Below, piece by piece: positions 17,563 through 26,736 of a DNA stretch of 61,919 bases (positions are counted from its first letter, which is position 1; the number at the start of each line of letters is the position of its first letter). The stretch is from positions 1 through 61,919 of the forward strand of contig NZ_JACJQG010000058.1 of assembly GCF_014696435.1 (NCBI RefSeq), given 5' to 3'. The notes under the pieces were generated by a model. The model did no database searches. It had not been told where the DNA came from and was given only the letters and a program-made list of their open reading frames with translations. The stretch comes from Calothrix anomala FACHB-343. Lineage in GTDB: Bacteria > Cyanobacteriota > Cyanobacteriia > Cyanobacteriales > Nostocaceae. Made by a program: the position numbers and the translations under genes.

Positions 17563-19002
17563 TTAACTTTCCTGCATCTTATGAGAGAACTTGAGGATGA
17601 TAAATTCTGCTGGACGGACTACAGCCATACCAATCTCGATAATCAAGCGGCCTTCCAAAATATCTAAGGCGGTCATGGTTTCATTCAGCCCTACTTTCAC
17701 ATAAAAGGCTTGTTCTGGTTTGGCTCCAGCTAATGCCCCAGCCCGCCATTGGAGAATTAAGAAGTTTTCGATCATCGCCCGCACTTTCACCCAAGTATTG
17801 GCATCGTTAGGATCGAACACAAAGGCTTCGGTAGCTTTTTTAATCGATTCTTCTGCCATGTTGAAGAAGCGACGGACTGATATATAGCGCCATTCGTTAT
17901 CGTTACCTGCTAGAGTCCGCGCACCCCAAATTAACGTACCTTTGCCAGTAAAAGCACGGATGGCGTTGATTGATTTACCACTAGTATCAACGTTGAGGTT
18001 GTCTTGCTGATCGTTGGAAATCTTTAAGGTAGGTTTGATAACTGAGGTAAGAGCAACGTTGGCAGGGGCTTTCCAAACGCCACGGGTGTTATCGGTACTG
18101 GCGTATTGACCAACTACCAAGGGTGAAGGTGGCAGTACTAAGGGCAATTGATCAATGGCTGCTTTGATCAAAGCATATTGAGTACCATCAGCACCAGTTG
18201 TAGTGGCGGGATTGAAACTAGCCATAGTCCCAGCTTCTGTTCTAGGTTCTCCATCCTCGCTGCGGTAAATCTTTACTTGAGCCTCGTCGTAGAAGTAGTT
18301 GAAGATAGTTTCAATATTGGGGGTATAGATTGCGCCGTATTTCAGGTTATTTAAAGGTAGGGCTAATCCGCGAAACGTAGTTGCTGCATCGAGGATGGTT
18401 TTGGGTGGGGTCAGCAGTTTCAAATCTATGACTGTGAACCGATCCTGTAGCTTACCGCATTGATTTAAAGCGTCACTTATCAAGGCAGCGTAGTTAGCGT
18501 CACTGAGGGCTTGGCTTTCCGGGAATACCAGCAGGGTAACTTCATCTTCTTTAGCAACTTCCGCCAGACCTTTTTGCAAGGCGGCTAATTCAATAGTGCC
18601 GTTCATCTTCCCGACGGAGACAATGTAGCAAGGGCCACCTCCATTGCTAAAGAAAGCCTGCATGGCGTAATACAGATTGTTGGCATTTGGGGCGGTGATC
18701 AGGGCATTGGCTTTGCGATCAATGAGATTGCCAGCACTATCTTTGGTATCGGCAATGACAACTTCAATTGTGGTTTCTTTTTTAGCTTTGCCAAAAAATT
18801 GTTCGTATTCAAGTAAGGAAGTGATGCGGATCGGTCGAATAACGGGGTTACTAGTATCGGCGTGAAAGTTTTCGACACCGTATTTAGCTATTTCGGTATA
18901 ACCAATAAATGCCGGGATGGCAGTTTCAACTTGGGCGACAGAGGGGGGAAACTTGGATATTTCCTCGATGTAAACACCTGGAGTTTTATAAGTGCTTGGC
19001 AT
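17563..19002 (-). CDS. Contractile tail sheath protein (Afp2-like)
   Basis: 479 residues. It starts with the sheath signature TYKTPGVYIEEI and continues with IPAFIGYTE. The C-terminal region (about 355-475) carries IWGARTLAGNDNEWRYISVR and the FVFDPNDANTWVKVRAMIEN, FLILQWRAGAL and EQAFYVKVGLNETMT blocks found in nearly all sheaths. The insertion from about 80 to 300 forms the surface-exposed domain. Only one sheath gene is present here, while Afp and PVC encode three; single-sheath clusters are common in cyanobacterial and other eCIS. Confidence 0.96.
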   Translation of the reverse strand: MPSTYKTPGVYIEEISKFPPSVAQVETAIPAFIGYTEIAKYGVENFHADTSNPVIRPIRITSLLEYEQFFGKAKKETTIEVVIADTKDSAGNLIDRKANALITAPNANNLYYAMQAFFSNGGGPCYIVSVGKMNGTIELAALQKGLAEVAKEDEVTLLVFPESQALSDANYAALISDALNQCGKLQDRFTVIDLKLLTPPKTILDAATTFRGLALPLNNLKYGAIYTPNIETIFNYFYDEAQVKIYRSEDGEPRTEAGTMASFNPATTTGADGTQYALIKAAIDQLPLVLPPSPLVVGQYASTDNTRGVWKAPANVALTSVIKPTLKISNDQQDNLNVDTSGKSINAIRAFTGKGTLIWGARTLAGNDNEWRYISVRRFFNMAEESIKKATEAFVFDPNDANTWVKVRAMIENFLILQWRAGALAGAKPEQAFYVKVGLNETMTALDILEGRLIIEIGMAVVRPAEFIILKFSHKMQES

Positions 19003-19029
19003 AATTTTGGGAAGGTAATTGCTGGTTGT

Positions 19030-20229
19030 TTAGAGATGAATATCTGAGAAGATGGTGGTGACGCGGGACTGTGCATCGGTTTCGGGCTTAATCAGCGCGA
19101 TCGCAGGTGCTGGTAAGTACTGGTCTTTACCATCGGTGAGTAGTTTATCTGGTTGCAAACGCAGACCTAGAGGCCGTTTAGTAACATAGGTTTTGGCATC
19201 GATTAATTCAAAGTTAGGTAAATTAGCCGCATTAAAGCCATGCGGTTTTTCGTAACGATAGCGCCAGCGAGTCGCCCGATTTTTGCAACGAATGACATAG
19301 GTTTTGGGTTTAATTAAAGTGTTTCCGTCCTGATTTTGCAAGAGGGTGAAAGCTGGAGGTACGAGGCTCTGATTCAGCACTATTTCCACCAGCGCAAAGG
19401 CCTCACTGGACGTAATTGGGTCACACAGAACAAACTTGTCAATTTGGCGATTATTGAGACTTAGCTTGTAAAATCCAGGAATTTGTCCGGTAAAATTGAG
19501 ATTACAAGCGATCGCATCACCTGGTTGATGATTATCCCCAATCTTAACATCTAATGCAAAAGTTACCTGCTCGTTCACATCTTGCAAGGTAAAGCGCCAA
19601 GTCTCTCCCGGATTAGCTTTGGGGATTGTATAGATGCGAGACAATCCCTGTTTAGTTAACCTATCTTGCTCAGATACATATTGACTTTGAGGCAAAATAT
19701 CCCAATCATTATTGTTTGGTTTCACGCTAGCTGAAGCTTGATAACGCCAGGCTTCTAGGGTCTTCCCCTCATGATTTACTAATTGCCCTAGATGATATTC
19801 GCTTTTTGGCTTGTAGCTTGGCAGAGGTTGGGTCAAGAATAAAGCATGACCCTGATTACCCCAAAGATTGGAGAAATAATAAATCTGCTGGCGGTTTGTA
19901 GTCAGGGATAGATTGGTAAAATTGGCAAAATAGCGATCGCGCACCAATAGCCAAAATGTCAGTCGTTCCGGTCGGTTCACTGGTAATAAAGTCTGCCAAT
20001 CACCTGACTTACCTGGCTCTACATGGGCATAGATACTTGCACCCCGTGATTGTGGACGAAATAACCAGCGAAGATTTCGCAATATTCGCAGACATTCTGA
20101 CGTAGGTACTAAAGCTAACATTTGTGAGATGTCATAATCATTGGCTGGTAGTTTTGGGGGATTGGGCTGGCCTAGATAATAGTCATGCCAAATCTCTAAA
20201 TCCAGGATTTTTTGATATAAAACCTTCAT
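19030..20229 (-). CDS. eCIS-cluster protein of unknown function (between DUF4255 and sheath genes)
   Basis: 399 residues. I do not recognise a named family. It begins MKVLYQKILDLEIWHDYYLG and has NLRWLFRPQSRGASIYAHVE (about 50-75). The middle third contains strands like those of beta-sandwich domains, then ATRWRYRYEKP near residue 315. The last 60 residues (TYVTKRPLGLRLQPDKLLTD) are hydrophilic. There is no signal peptide or membrane segment. It lies 13 bp after the DUF4255 gene and 27 bp before the sheath gene, so it is co-transcribed with core structural genes and is probably a structural or assembly component of the cap/sheath end. Confidence 0.7.
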   Translation of the reverse strand: MKVLYQKILDLEIWHDYYLGQPNPPKLPANDYDISQMLALVPTSECLRILRNLRWLFRPQSRGASIYAHVEPGKSGDWQTLLPVNRPERLTFWLLVRDRYFANFTNLSLTTNRQQIYYFSNLWGNQGHALFLTQPLPSYKPKSEYHLGQLVNHEGKTLEAWRYQASASVKPNNNDWDILPQSQYVSEQDRLTKQGLSRIYTIPKANPGETWRFTLQDVNEQVTFALDVKIGDNHQPGDAIACNLNFTGQIPGFYKLSLNNRQIDKFVLCDPITSSEAFALVEIVLNQSLVPPAFTLLQNQDGNTLIKPKTYVIRCKNRATRWRYRYEKPHGFNAANLPNFELIDAKTYVTKRPLGLRLQPDKLLTDGKDQYLPAPAIALIKPETDAQSRVTTIFSDIHL

Positions 20230-20242
20230 CGGCGATTATGCC

Positions 20243-20821
20243 TCACTCATTGATAGAGACTCCAGTGATGACTTCACCTTCACCCTGACGTTTTTGTGCC
20301 TCTATAGCTACAAGGCGGGCGCGGTACATTACGAAAGGTACTTGTTTTCCGCCCAAAGAACCCCAAATTTGATTAACTTGTTCAAAACTGAGGGAATAAA
20401 GGTCTGGTATCAGCCGCACATTGCGCGAAATACTGCCATTCCCTGGCGTAGAGGTAAACGAAATTTCCTGTTGTGACTGAAAAAATTCTACTACCCGCGA
20501 CAGCAATCTCAGGGCTGTTTCATACTGATTGTGCAGTGAGGAAAACAGAATAAATAGGTTGAGGTTGACAGGAGGATTTTGGTAAATAGTCCGCCCATTA
20601 TCCATTCGATAGTGACTACCATTTTTTAGCGTAGCCTCTTCTTGGAGATTTACTAAGCTCATGACGATATGACCGTTTAACTGATTGTTGGGGCCTCCAA
20701 GTTCTTCCGCCATGCCAATGTTATCTATTAACACAATCTGTCCCAGCCCGAGTTCTGGCTCAAGCTCTAGGATGTAGCGCTGCAAAGCAACCTGTATCAA
20801 CCTCATTGCATCAAATATCAT
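20243..20821 (-). CDS. DUF4255 protein (Pvc16/Afp16-like tube terminator)
   Basis: 192 residues. The pattern IFDAMRLIQVALQRYI, VLIDNIGM, HIVMSLVNLQEEATLKN, NPPVNLNLFILFSS and SLSFEQVNQIWGSLGGKQVP is that of DUF4255/Pvc16_N. Afp16 ends tube and sheath growth and fixes particle length. It is the first gene of the structural operon after the 477-bp gap behind the ATPase gene. The family assignment is firm; the terminator role is transferred from Afp. Confidence 0.93.
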   Translation of the reverse strand: MIFDAMRLIQVALQRYILELEPELGLGQIVLIDNIGMAEELGGPNNQLNGHIVMSLVNLQEEATLKNGSHYRMDNGRTIYQNPPVNLNLFILFSSLHNQYETALRLLSRVVEFFQSQQEISFTSTPGNGSISRNVRLIPDLYSLSFEQVNQIWGSLGGKQVPFVMYRARLVAIEAQKRQGEGEVITGVSINE

Positions 20822-21298
20822 AATCAGTCAGTTCATGAATCACTCAGAGGGCTATACTGTTTCATCTATATCGATACATAAATTTACGAGTCATATTAAC
20901 ACGTAATACTGAAAAAAATTTTGTAACAAAAGTGTTAAACAAAAAGTACTTTTTGCAACATGATTTTTTGTCACAAAGCTCCGAAGTAGTTTGGACAGGT
21001 AGGTATTTATTTAATGGTTTTAGCTAAGAATGCAGGCTTAAAGTACATCCATAGAAAAACCTATAGGAATTTATGCTAATTTCCGACTTTACTCCTTGAA
21101 AAATAGAAATATTTAACCCACAATCTTAATTTACAACCGTAAAATTACCCAATTAAGACAATATCTTTTCTCTGACTTTTCTCTTATTGAATGTAATAAT
21201 TTTTATTATTCTCTGTATTTTCACTCCCTCGGTTTTGTGACTAAAGTCTATTACCCTGAAAAAATAGGGTTTTTAGTCAATGCCCCATGCCCGATATC
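20822..21298. other. 477-bp intergenic region between ATPase and eCIS structural operon
   Basis: AT-rich and without a credible gene. It should contain the promoter of the structural operon (minus strand). A weak stem (accct/agggt at 21253-21270, followed by TTTTT on the plus strand) lies near the end of the ATPase gene. I cannot assign a confident -35/-10 pair. Confidence 0.5.
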
Positions 21299-22645
21299 CT
21301 AGATCATCTTTCCCGTTTTACTAAATTCTCGCTTGATAGCAGAGAGTAAATCCTGTTGATGAATGAGCGTATCACCTTGCTGTAGTGCTTGCAAGCAGCA
21401 GTATTGCACTACATTCATAATGTCAGAACCGGTGAGTTCATAGGTTGTGGAAAGTTGTTCTAGGTCTAGAGTATCGGCTAGCTTTAATTGTGATGGAAAG
21501 GCCATTTGCCACAGTTGCAAGCGTTCTTTGGGACTTGGTATGGGGAATTGAATAATGGATTGAAATCTGCGGATGAAGGCCTCATCGATATTACTTTTGA
21601 AGTTGGAAGAGAGTATCACCAAACCATCGTAGTTTTCCACCCGCTGTAGCAAGTAGCTCACTTCCTGGTTAGCGTATTTATCATGGGCATCGCGGACATT
21701 GGTACGCTTACCAAAAAGAGCGTCAGCTTCATCAAAAAAGAGAATCCAATCTTTACTTTCGGCTCTAGCAAAGAGATTGGCGAGGTTCTTTTCTGTTTCG
21801 CCAATAAATTTGGATACCATCATCGAGATATCTACTTTATAAACATCTTTGCCTGTATATTTGCCTAAAAGGCTGGCTGTGAGCGTCTTACCTGTACCAG
21901 GGGGGCCGTAAAATAAGGCGCGGTAACCTAATTTGAGTTTCTTTTTCATCCCCCAATCATAGAGAATGGTGGGGCCGTGAATAATCCAGGCTTCTAAGTC
22001 GCGAATTTGTTGTAAGGTTTGGGCATTGAGAACCAAGTCTTCCCACTCCATATCTGTGGTAATGCGCTGGGCGGGAAAACGCATACTAAAATGAGGACGA
22101 GAAAAGTGTCCTTGAATGAATAGGTCAATGTAATCCTGAGTGATGACGAGTTTGCCACTCATTAATGGTTCGCCTTCTGGTGGTGCATCGAGGTAGAGTA
22201 CACCTTCACGGGCAAATGGATGATCTTCGCTGAAAATTTGTTGTAGGATGAGGCGATCGCTAAAGTCACTACCCCCCAAGATAAACAACACCGTTTCACC
22301 AGTTGGGAGAAAACCCCGATGGGATTTACCCCGCCAGCCGCCAATTTGTGGATAGTCTCCGGCTTGGGGTAACTGCGCTGCGATCGCTCGATCGAAAAAG
22401 TCAGGTTGTAAGTGGGGAGCCAAGGCTATCAATAAAGTTAGTTGGGCGGCAATATCTAATTGATGATTGCGAATAAAGCAGGTGAGAGGCGTTTGGGCTG
22501 TTAACCATTCAGCTGGTGGATGCGGCATCATTGCCACCGTTTCTGCTTCGCGATCGCCCAAGTGATAGTCCAAGCGCCACTGAATCACTTGGGCTAGGTA
22601 GTTTAGTGCTGTTTGTAAAGTTTGGATTACAAGCAAACGTGTCAT
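21299..22645 (-). CDS. AAA+ ATPase of the eCIS (Afp15/Pvc15-like)
   Basis: 448 residues. A C-terminal AAA+ domain (about 200-445) has Walker A GPPGTGKT (residues 247-254), Walker B ILFFDEADALFG, sensor 1 LVILSSNFKSNIDEAFIRRF with arginine finger, and a sensor-2-like helix region. The N-terminal 190 residues are family-specific and include a PPAEWL motif. Afp15-type ATPases are needed for particle assembly and are the usual cytosolic partner of eCIS. It is encoded upstream of and in the same direction as the structural genes, with a 477-bp gap, so it may have its own promoter. Confidence 0.93.
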   Translation of the reverse strand: MTRLLVIQTLQTALNYLAQVIQWRLDYHLGDREAETVAMMPHPPAEWLTAQTPLTCFIRNHQLDIAAQLTLLIALAPHLQPDFFDRAIAAQLPQAGDYPQIGGWRGKSHRGFLPTGETVLFILGGSDFSDRLILQQIFSEDHPFAREGVLYLDAPPEGEPLMSGKLVITQDYIDLFIQGHFSRPHFSMRFPAQRITTDMEWEDLVLNAQTLQQIRDLEAWIIHGPTILYDWGMKKKLKLGYRALFYGPPGTGKTLTASLLGKYTGKDVYKVDISMMVSKFIGETEKNLANLFARAESKDWILFFDEADALFGKRTNVRDAHDKYANQEVSYLLQRVENYDGLVILSSNFKSNIDEAFIRRFQSIIQFPIPSPKERLQLWQMAFPSQLKLADTLDLEQLSTTYELTGSDIMNVVQYCCLQALQQGDTLIHQQDLLSAIKREFSKTGKMI

Positions 22646-23016
22646 GTGTGCGGTTTAGAGAATCTGATCGACAATCGATGAGGCACACAGCCAGGGGCAA
22701 ATCTGCTGTAGCCATTTAAAATATATCTAGTAGATCTAGATTCTCATCTACTGGCAATGCCAAAAGTAAAAAGATATTGAGTTTTTAATTAATGTATCAA
22801 TTTTTGTTCCGAGCCTGTGATTTCATAATAAATTAGATTGTTAATGTCATAAATAGCTCAGTTTAAACGCAAAATCTCGTCAAGAGCTTACTTTTTTATA
22901 AGCCATCTCTATCTCAAGTGCTGACCAAACTAATAATTTTCTGTATAAAAAGTAACAAAAATATCCAATTGTCAATTGATTGTAGTGGTATCAAACCTAG
23001 AGACTGACTCAAATTT
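22646..23016. other. 371-bp divergent intergenic region
   Basis: Lies between the divergently transcribed ATPase and membrane-protein genes and is AT-rich. It should contain both promoters, but no clear motif pair stands out. I see no RNA gene or repeat. Confidence 0.4.
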
Positions 23017-23499
23017 ATGCAAGAAACAGTAGCTCAACCAATTCAGGAATCCCTGAGAAACCTTCCAGTTCTCTACAAACAGGATGAATCCCAAATAATC
23101 CAGCATAATCCTATTCAACAAGCTATACAGCTATGGGCGAATATCTCCGATCGCAAGACTGTAGAAGTTTATCAACAGGCGGCTGGTAAAACTTGGGATC
23201 TGTTAAAGCAAGCTTTGGCAGTTATTTTCTTTTTATGCCAATTACTGATTGCCCTGATTATCTGGATATCGGGTTTTTGTTTTCAAATGGGTCAAATTTT
23301 TCGCAATAAGCTGGAAGTTGAACAACCGACTCTCGAGCAAACCATATCTACTTTGTTCCAATTTCTTCTATGGCCTCTTGCTCGTACATACGATTGGGCG
23401 GACTCATTCGTGAAAAAATATTTAGGATGGGATAATCCTATCTCCACAACATCTTCTGCAATCAAGCCAAAACAGACAACTACCTCTGGTGACACATAA
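23017..23499 (+). CDS. Small membrane protein of unknown function
   Basis: 160 residues. One strong hydrophobic segment (about 68-95: LAVIFFLCQLLIALIIWISG) is followed by an amphipathic stretch and a second weaker one (about 115-135: LFQFLLWPLARTYDW). The N-terminus is soluble and polar, and the C-terminus is Ser/Thr-rich. I do not recognise a family. It is divergent from the eCIS ATPase gene and convergent with the lipoxygenase gene. A link to the membrane-anchored injection system is possible but only positional. Confidence 0.6.
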   Translation: MQETVAQPIQESLRNLPVLYKQDESQIIQHNPIQQAIQLWANISDRKTVEVYQQAAGKTWDLLKQALAVIFFLCQLLIALIIWISGFCFQMGQIFRNKLEVEQPTLEQTISTLFQFLLWPLARTYDWADSFVKKYLGWDNPISTTSSAIKPKQTTTSGDT

Positions 23500-23527
23500 G
23501 GGACTTCCAACAAAAAAAATATCCCAT

Positions 23528-23583
23528 CGCTGCGTAGGCAGGGGGGCAGAGGGCAGGGGGGCAGGGGGCAGGGAGCAGGGGGA
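23528..23583. repeat. G-rich short tandem repeat (ggcaggg units)
   Basis: Seven- to eight-base units of the type gcagggg are repeated about seven times just after the small membrane protein gene. It belongs to the STRR class of Nostoc-like genomes. Confidence 0.8.
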
Positions 23584-23649
23584 GGAATAAAAATATTATC
23601 TGAATAAAGGGACTGCACCTTTAGGTGCTTCGCATTCATGAGAGCAGTT

Positions 23650-23741
23650 CCGTGGGCGGGTTTCCCGACTTGAGGAAACTGCCCGTCCCACCCCTGAAGG
23701 ACGTAACAGATTGAAAATCCAAAAAATTTTCAATCTGTTAC
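23650..23741. repeat. Two adjacent hairpins at the end of the lipoxygenase gene
   Basis: First an imperfect inverted repeat (gtgggcgggtttcc ... ggaaactgcccgtcccac, about 23651-23692). Then a perfect 16-bp stem gtaacagattgaaaat/attttcaatctgttac (23703-23718 and 23726-23741) with a 7-base spacer. They lie between two convergent genes and could serve as a bidirectional transcription end, although no clean U-tract follows. They may also be a dispersed palindromic repeat. Confidence 0.65.
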
Positions 23742-23788
23742 TGGTGGGCTTTCTGCTCCAATACTTGTAAGCAGTTCAATATGCCTAC

Positions 23789-25930
23789 TTAGATATTGAT
23801 ACTTTGAGGAATCTTAGAAGGTAGCAAATACTCATAAGCTAATAATCTTTCGCTACTTTGATTACGTTGCCGAATTTGTTGCTCAATATCTTTGAGTTCC
23901 TTCTGGAAATTGTTCAAAGCATCTTGTACTCGTGGCGAAGAGTGAAAATCAGAGTTAGTGTAATCGCCTAACTTCGTGTAGTAAACAGAGCCAAGTAAAT
24001 ACAGTAAATTAATCTGGTCTGTAGCTCTATCTAGTGGTGGTAAACCATCTATAAAATTTTCTTGCTGATTGGGATCTGTTGGTGCAGGAATATAACGTGC
24101 TAAAGGAAATGCTGGCGGATAGAGCATTAAACCACGTTGGGCAAAGTTAACAGCAGCATGTTGAGCGCTAGCAGTAAAAATAACTGTTGAAACAGCCTCA
24201 ATTAAATAATTGAGCGTCTTAATTCTACCTTGAGCATCCTCACCGAAATTCTTGAGGCGGCCTCCTGTTGGAGAAACTAATTGCGAAGCCCATTTCTGTA
24301 AATCTTGATCGTTCTCAACGGAAGAATCTGTACTGTAGTAAGAGCTTAAATAACCCTTCACCCAATTATGGATAGCATTCCAAATCAGCATTCCGTCATC
24401 TCTGTAAGGATAAATAGGTAGTTGACTCGGATCGTTAACACCTCGATGTTCTAGAGTCTTGGGAAATGCAACTTCATTAAAGTTCAATAGGCAAATCTGC
24501 GCTCCTTTGACAGCTAGCTGGTGATCAGAGTTAATATTACTAGCTAGCAACTTATCTACAGAACCCTTTGGTGCTACTAAAGATTGATGAGCGCCATAAT
24601 TGATTAATACCGTACCTTCTAGATGCGGTTTCAACAGTTTTCTGAGATTGTGATCCTTAGGCAAATGATTAGTTGCAACGACAAAAGGCTCAATAAATAA
24701 GTGAGTTTGGCCTAAGTGGCTATAAACCTCATGGTAGTTGCTATCTGCCATTTGTAAAATGCTCTTAGCACTCATCCAGGTTCCTGTATGTAGTGGTGTA
24801 AATACAGCCTGTTGAATCTTGATTGCAACTGGTATCAAAGAGCGAGAGGAACTACCAACCGGTGGAACTGCAAATAGTCCTAAGGGAGCATAAATATATT
24901 TTTGGTCTCTGGGGAAATTCCCATTTGCCATACCCTCTAATAGAGAATAGTCTGCTAAGTAAATTCGGCCTTCTTGCAGCGCTACATCTAGAGAATCGGC
25001 TTTACCAATGATTTTAGCGGTAATTTGTTGGTATTGTTCGCCAGTGATGGGCAAACGTGGATCTGCTGTTTTGATTTGCTTGAGCATGACTGGATTTGGC
25101 CCAGCCACCTGCATATAGGCAAAAACTATATCCTGTTGGAATTTTGCAGAAATCTCTGGTTTGGTTATCAGTCGAAATAGGTTATCGTAATCCTCAAGGG
25201 TATGTGAATAATTATCTCCCACAGAACCAAAGTTAACATTTGCCGCATCTTCAGCATTCTCAGTAGCTTGCATATCAGCAAGTTCTAATAACTGAGCGTT
25301 ATATCTGATGATATTTTTCAGATTAGCGATCGCAATTTGTTCGCTAGAATCCAAATCGAAGGAAATATTATCTGGATTCTCTTCTAAATGTTCAGCAATC
25401 TGAGCATCAATTTTTTGGAACTCGTCTTCAAATGAAAATTGAGTATTACTATCTGTTGCGTTAGCATCATTGTGACTGCGATACTCATCAATTTGTTCAT
25501 TAATTGAGAGATGCTCGTTAACTTCTTTGAGAGTTGATACTAGCTGAAAAGCAATATCATTGACATTTTCTGTCGTTTTAACTTCGTTTATCTGCTGCTC
25601 AATTGTTTCTAAAGAATTAAGTTTATCGCTTAAAAAGATGCTATCGCTGTCTACATCATCTGTACTAAACGAGACATTACCACCACTAGCTTTAGAAGTG
25701 TTATTGATATTATAAACACTTATTGCCTTTAATACTAAAAGTAGCCACTCCCGGCTAGGAAGCTCATCTTTTGGCAATCTAGGTAAATTGATTAATGGCA
25801 TTTTCGGCACATCTGTCATCGCCAAAGGGTTTAGATAGTTGTAGTTGTATTCATATCTATCACCTTGAGTCAAGATATAACGATCTACAAGCTTATACAA
25901 AAGTAAAAGCAAATCTTGTTGATTCAGCAT
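23789..25930 (-). CDS. Lipoxygenase (non-heme iron dioxygenase)
   Basis: 713 residues. The lipoxygenase histidine cluster H-x4-H-x4-H-x16-H-x8-H lies at His400, 405, 410, 427 and 436 (text NYHEVYSHLGQTHLFIEPF). By homology the iron ligands are His405, His410, His591 and Asn595 (QHAAVNF) and the C-terminal Ile713; all are present. Ala447, eleven residues after His436, falls at the Coffa position, where Ala usually goes with S-stereospecificity, though cyanobacterial exceptions exist. There is no PLAT domain. Instead residues about 75-225 are acidic and low-complexity. The enzyme would oxygenate polyunsaturated fatty acids to hydroperoxides. It stands alone on the minus strand between the injection system and the protease/CHAT set. 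Confidence 0.93.
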   Translation of the reverse strand: MLNQQDLLLLLYKLVDRYILTQGDRYEYNYNYLNPLAMTDVPKMPLINLPRLPKDELPSREWLLLVLKAISVYNINNTSKASGGNVSFSTDDVDSDSIFLSDKLNSLETIEQQINEVKTTENVNDIAFQLVSTLKEVNEHLSINEQIDEYRSHNDANATDSNTQFSFEDEFQKIDAQIAEHLEENPDNISFDLDSSEQIAIANLKNIIRYNAQLLELADMQATENAEDAANVNFGSVGDNYSHTLEDYDNLFRLITKPEISAKFQQDIVFAYMQVAGPNPVMLKQIKTADPRLPITGEQYQQITAKIIGKADSLDVALQEGRIYLADYSLLEGMANGNFPRDQKYIYAPLGLFAVPPVGSSSRSLIPVAIKIQQAVFTPLHTGTWMSAKSILQMADSNYHEVYSHLGQTHLFIEPFVVATNHLPKDHNLRKLLKPHLEGTVLINYGAHQSLVAPKGSVDKLLASNINSDHQLAVKGAQICLLNFNEVAFPKTLEHRGVNDPSQLPIYPYRDDGMLIWNAIHNWVKGYLSSYYSTDSSVENDQDLQKWASQLVSPTGGRLKNFGEDAQGRIKTLNYLIEAVSTVIFTASAQHAAVNFAQRGLMLYPPAFPLARYIPAPTDPNQQENFIDGLPPLDRATDQINLLYLLGSVYYTKLGDYTNSDFHSSPRVQDALNNFQKELKDIEQQIRQRNQSSERLLAYEYLLPSKIPQSINI

Positions 25931-26595
25931 ATTTTTCTCCTTTAGCTATCAATTGTCATGGATGGTTGAGCATTGAGCAGAATTAATTTTGACAAGGATA
26001 GAAGTAATTAATTAAGACTAAGTATGCAGATGTAAATAAATATAATATGCTGTGTTCCCAGCATATAGTTTTTCCTCAAGGAGACGCTACACGTAGTGTC
26101 TTGTAGAGAGTAACCTACTTCTTACCTGAGAGAAATTGTTCGCGTAGCACGATAGCAGAAGAGTAGCAATCCCAGCTTTTACAATTGCCTTGTTGTTTCT
26201 CCATCCTGCCGGAATTCAGCTACTTTATGACGACTTATATTTAATTATGTCTACTTACTTAGAGGGTGCAATTATTTTTTAACCTTGTCACACGAAAACG
26301 CATTAACTGTACTTTTATATACTCAATGCGGCTGGGGTTTGATGTTATTTAATTATGTCTTAAGAATAACATTGTGTACAGAATATATTATAAAAATAAT
26401 TAATAATAACGAAATATTGCAATATATCATCCAAGCGCTGTATTGACAAAATGTACTCAATTTGTGTTTAACGCAAAAATCTGATTTTATCGTTGATTTT
26501 ATTTTTTAGAAGTAAAATTTTTAGAAGTAAAATGTCAATAAGCTAACTTTATTGAGACTAAAGGCGGTTTTTGAGATTAATACATTCTTATCATT
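25931..26595. other. AT-rich divergent intergenic region
   Basis: About 665 bp without a gene between the lipoxygenase (minus) and hydrolase (plus) starts. It contains a short direct repeat (ttttagaagtaaaa twice, about 26504-26532) and a palindromic tract near 26096 (gacgctacacgtagtgtc). Promoters for both genes should lie here. Confidence 0.5.
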
Positions 26596-26633
26596 GCCGT
26601 ATTTTTTGTATAAAAACATACAAAAAATACGGC
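26596..26633. promoter_or_regulatory. Perfect 16-bp inverted repeat upstream of the hydrolase/protease genes
   Basis: gccgtattttttgtat and its exact complement flank a 6-base spacer (arms 26596-26611 and 26618-26633). It lies about 100 bp before the hydrolase ATG and 40 bp before a candidate -35 box. It could be an operator for a dimeric regulator, a bidirectional terminator, or a small mobile palindrome. Confidence 0.6.
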
Positions 26634-26673
26634 ATTTTGTAGATTATTTTTCTCTTTCCGGATTTAAGAAAAG

Positions 26674-26702
26674 TTGTATTATCCTCATAAGTGAAGTATG
26701 GT
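26674..26702 (+). promoter_or_regulatory. Candidate sigma-70 promoter for hydrolase gene
   Basis: TTGTAT, a 17-bp spacer, then TATGGT, 34 bp before the ATG at 26737. The fit to consensus is moderate and it is judged by eye only. Confidence 0.3.
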
Positions 26703-26736
26703 TTATTACTAAGATTTTATGTATAAGGGCTAACCT

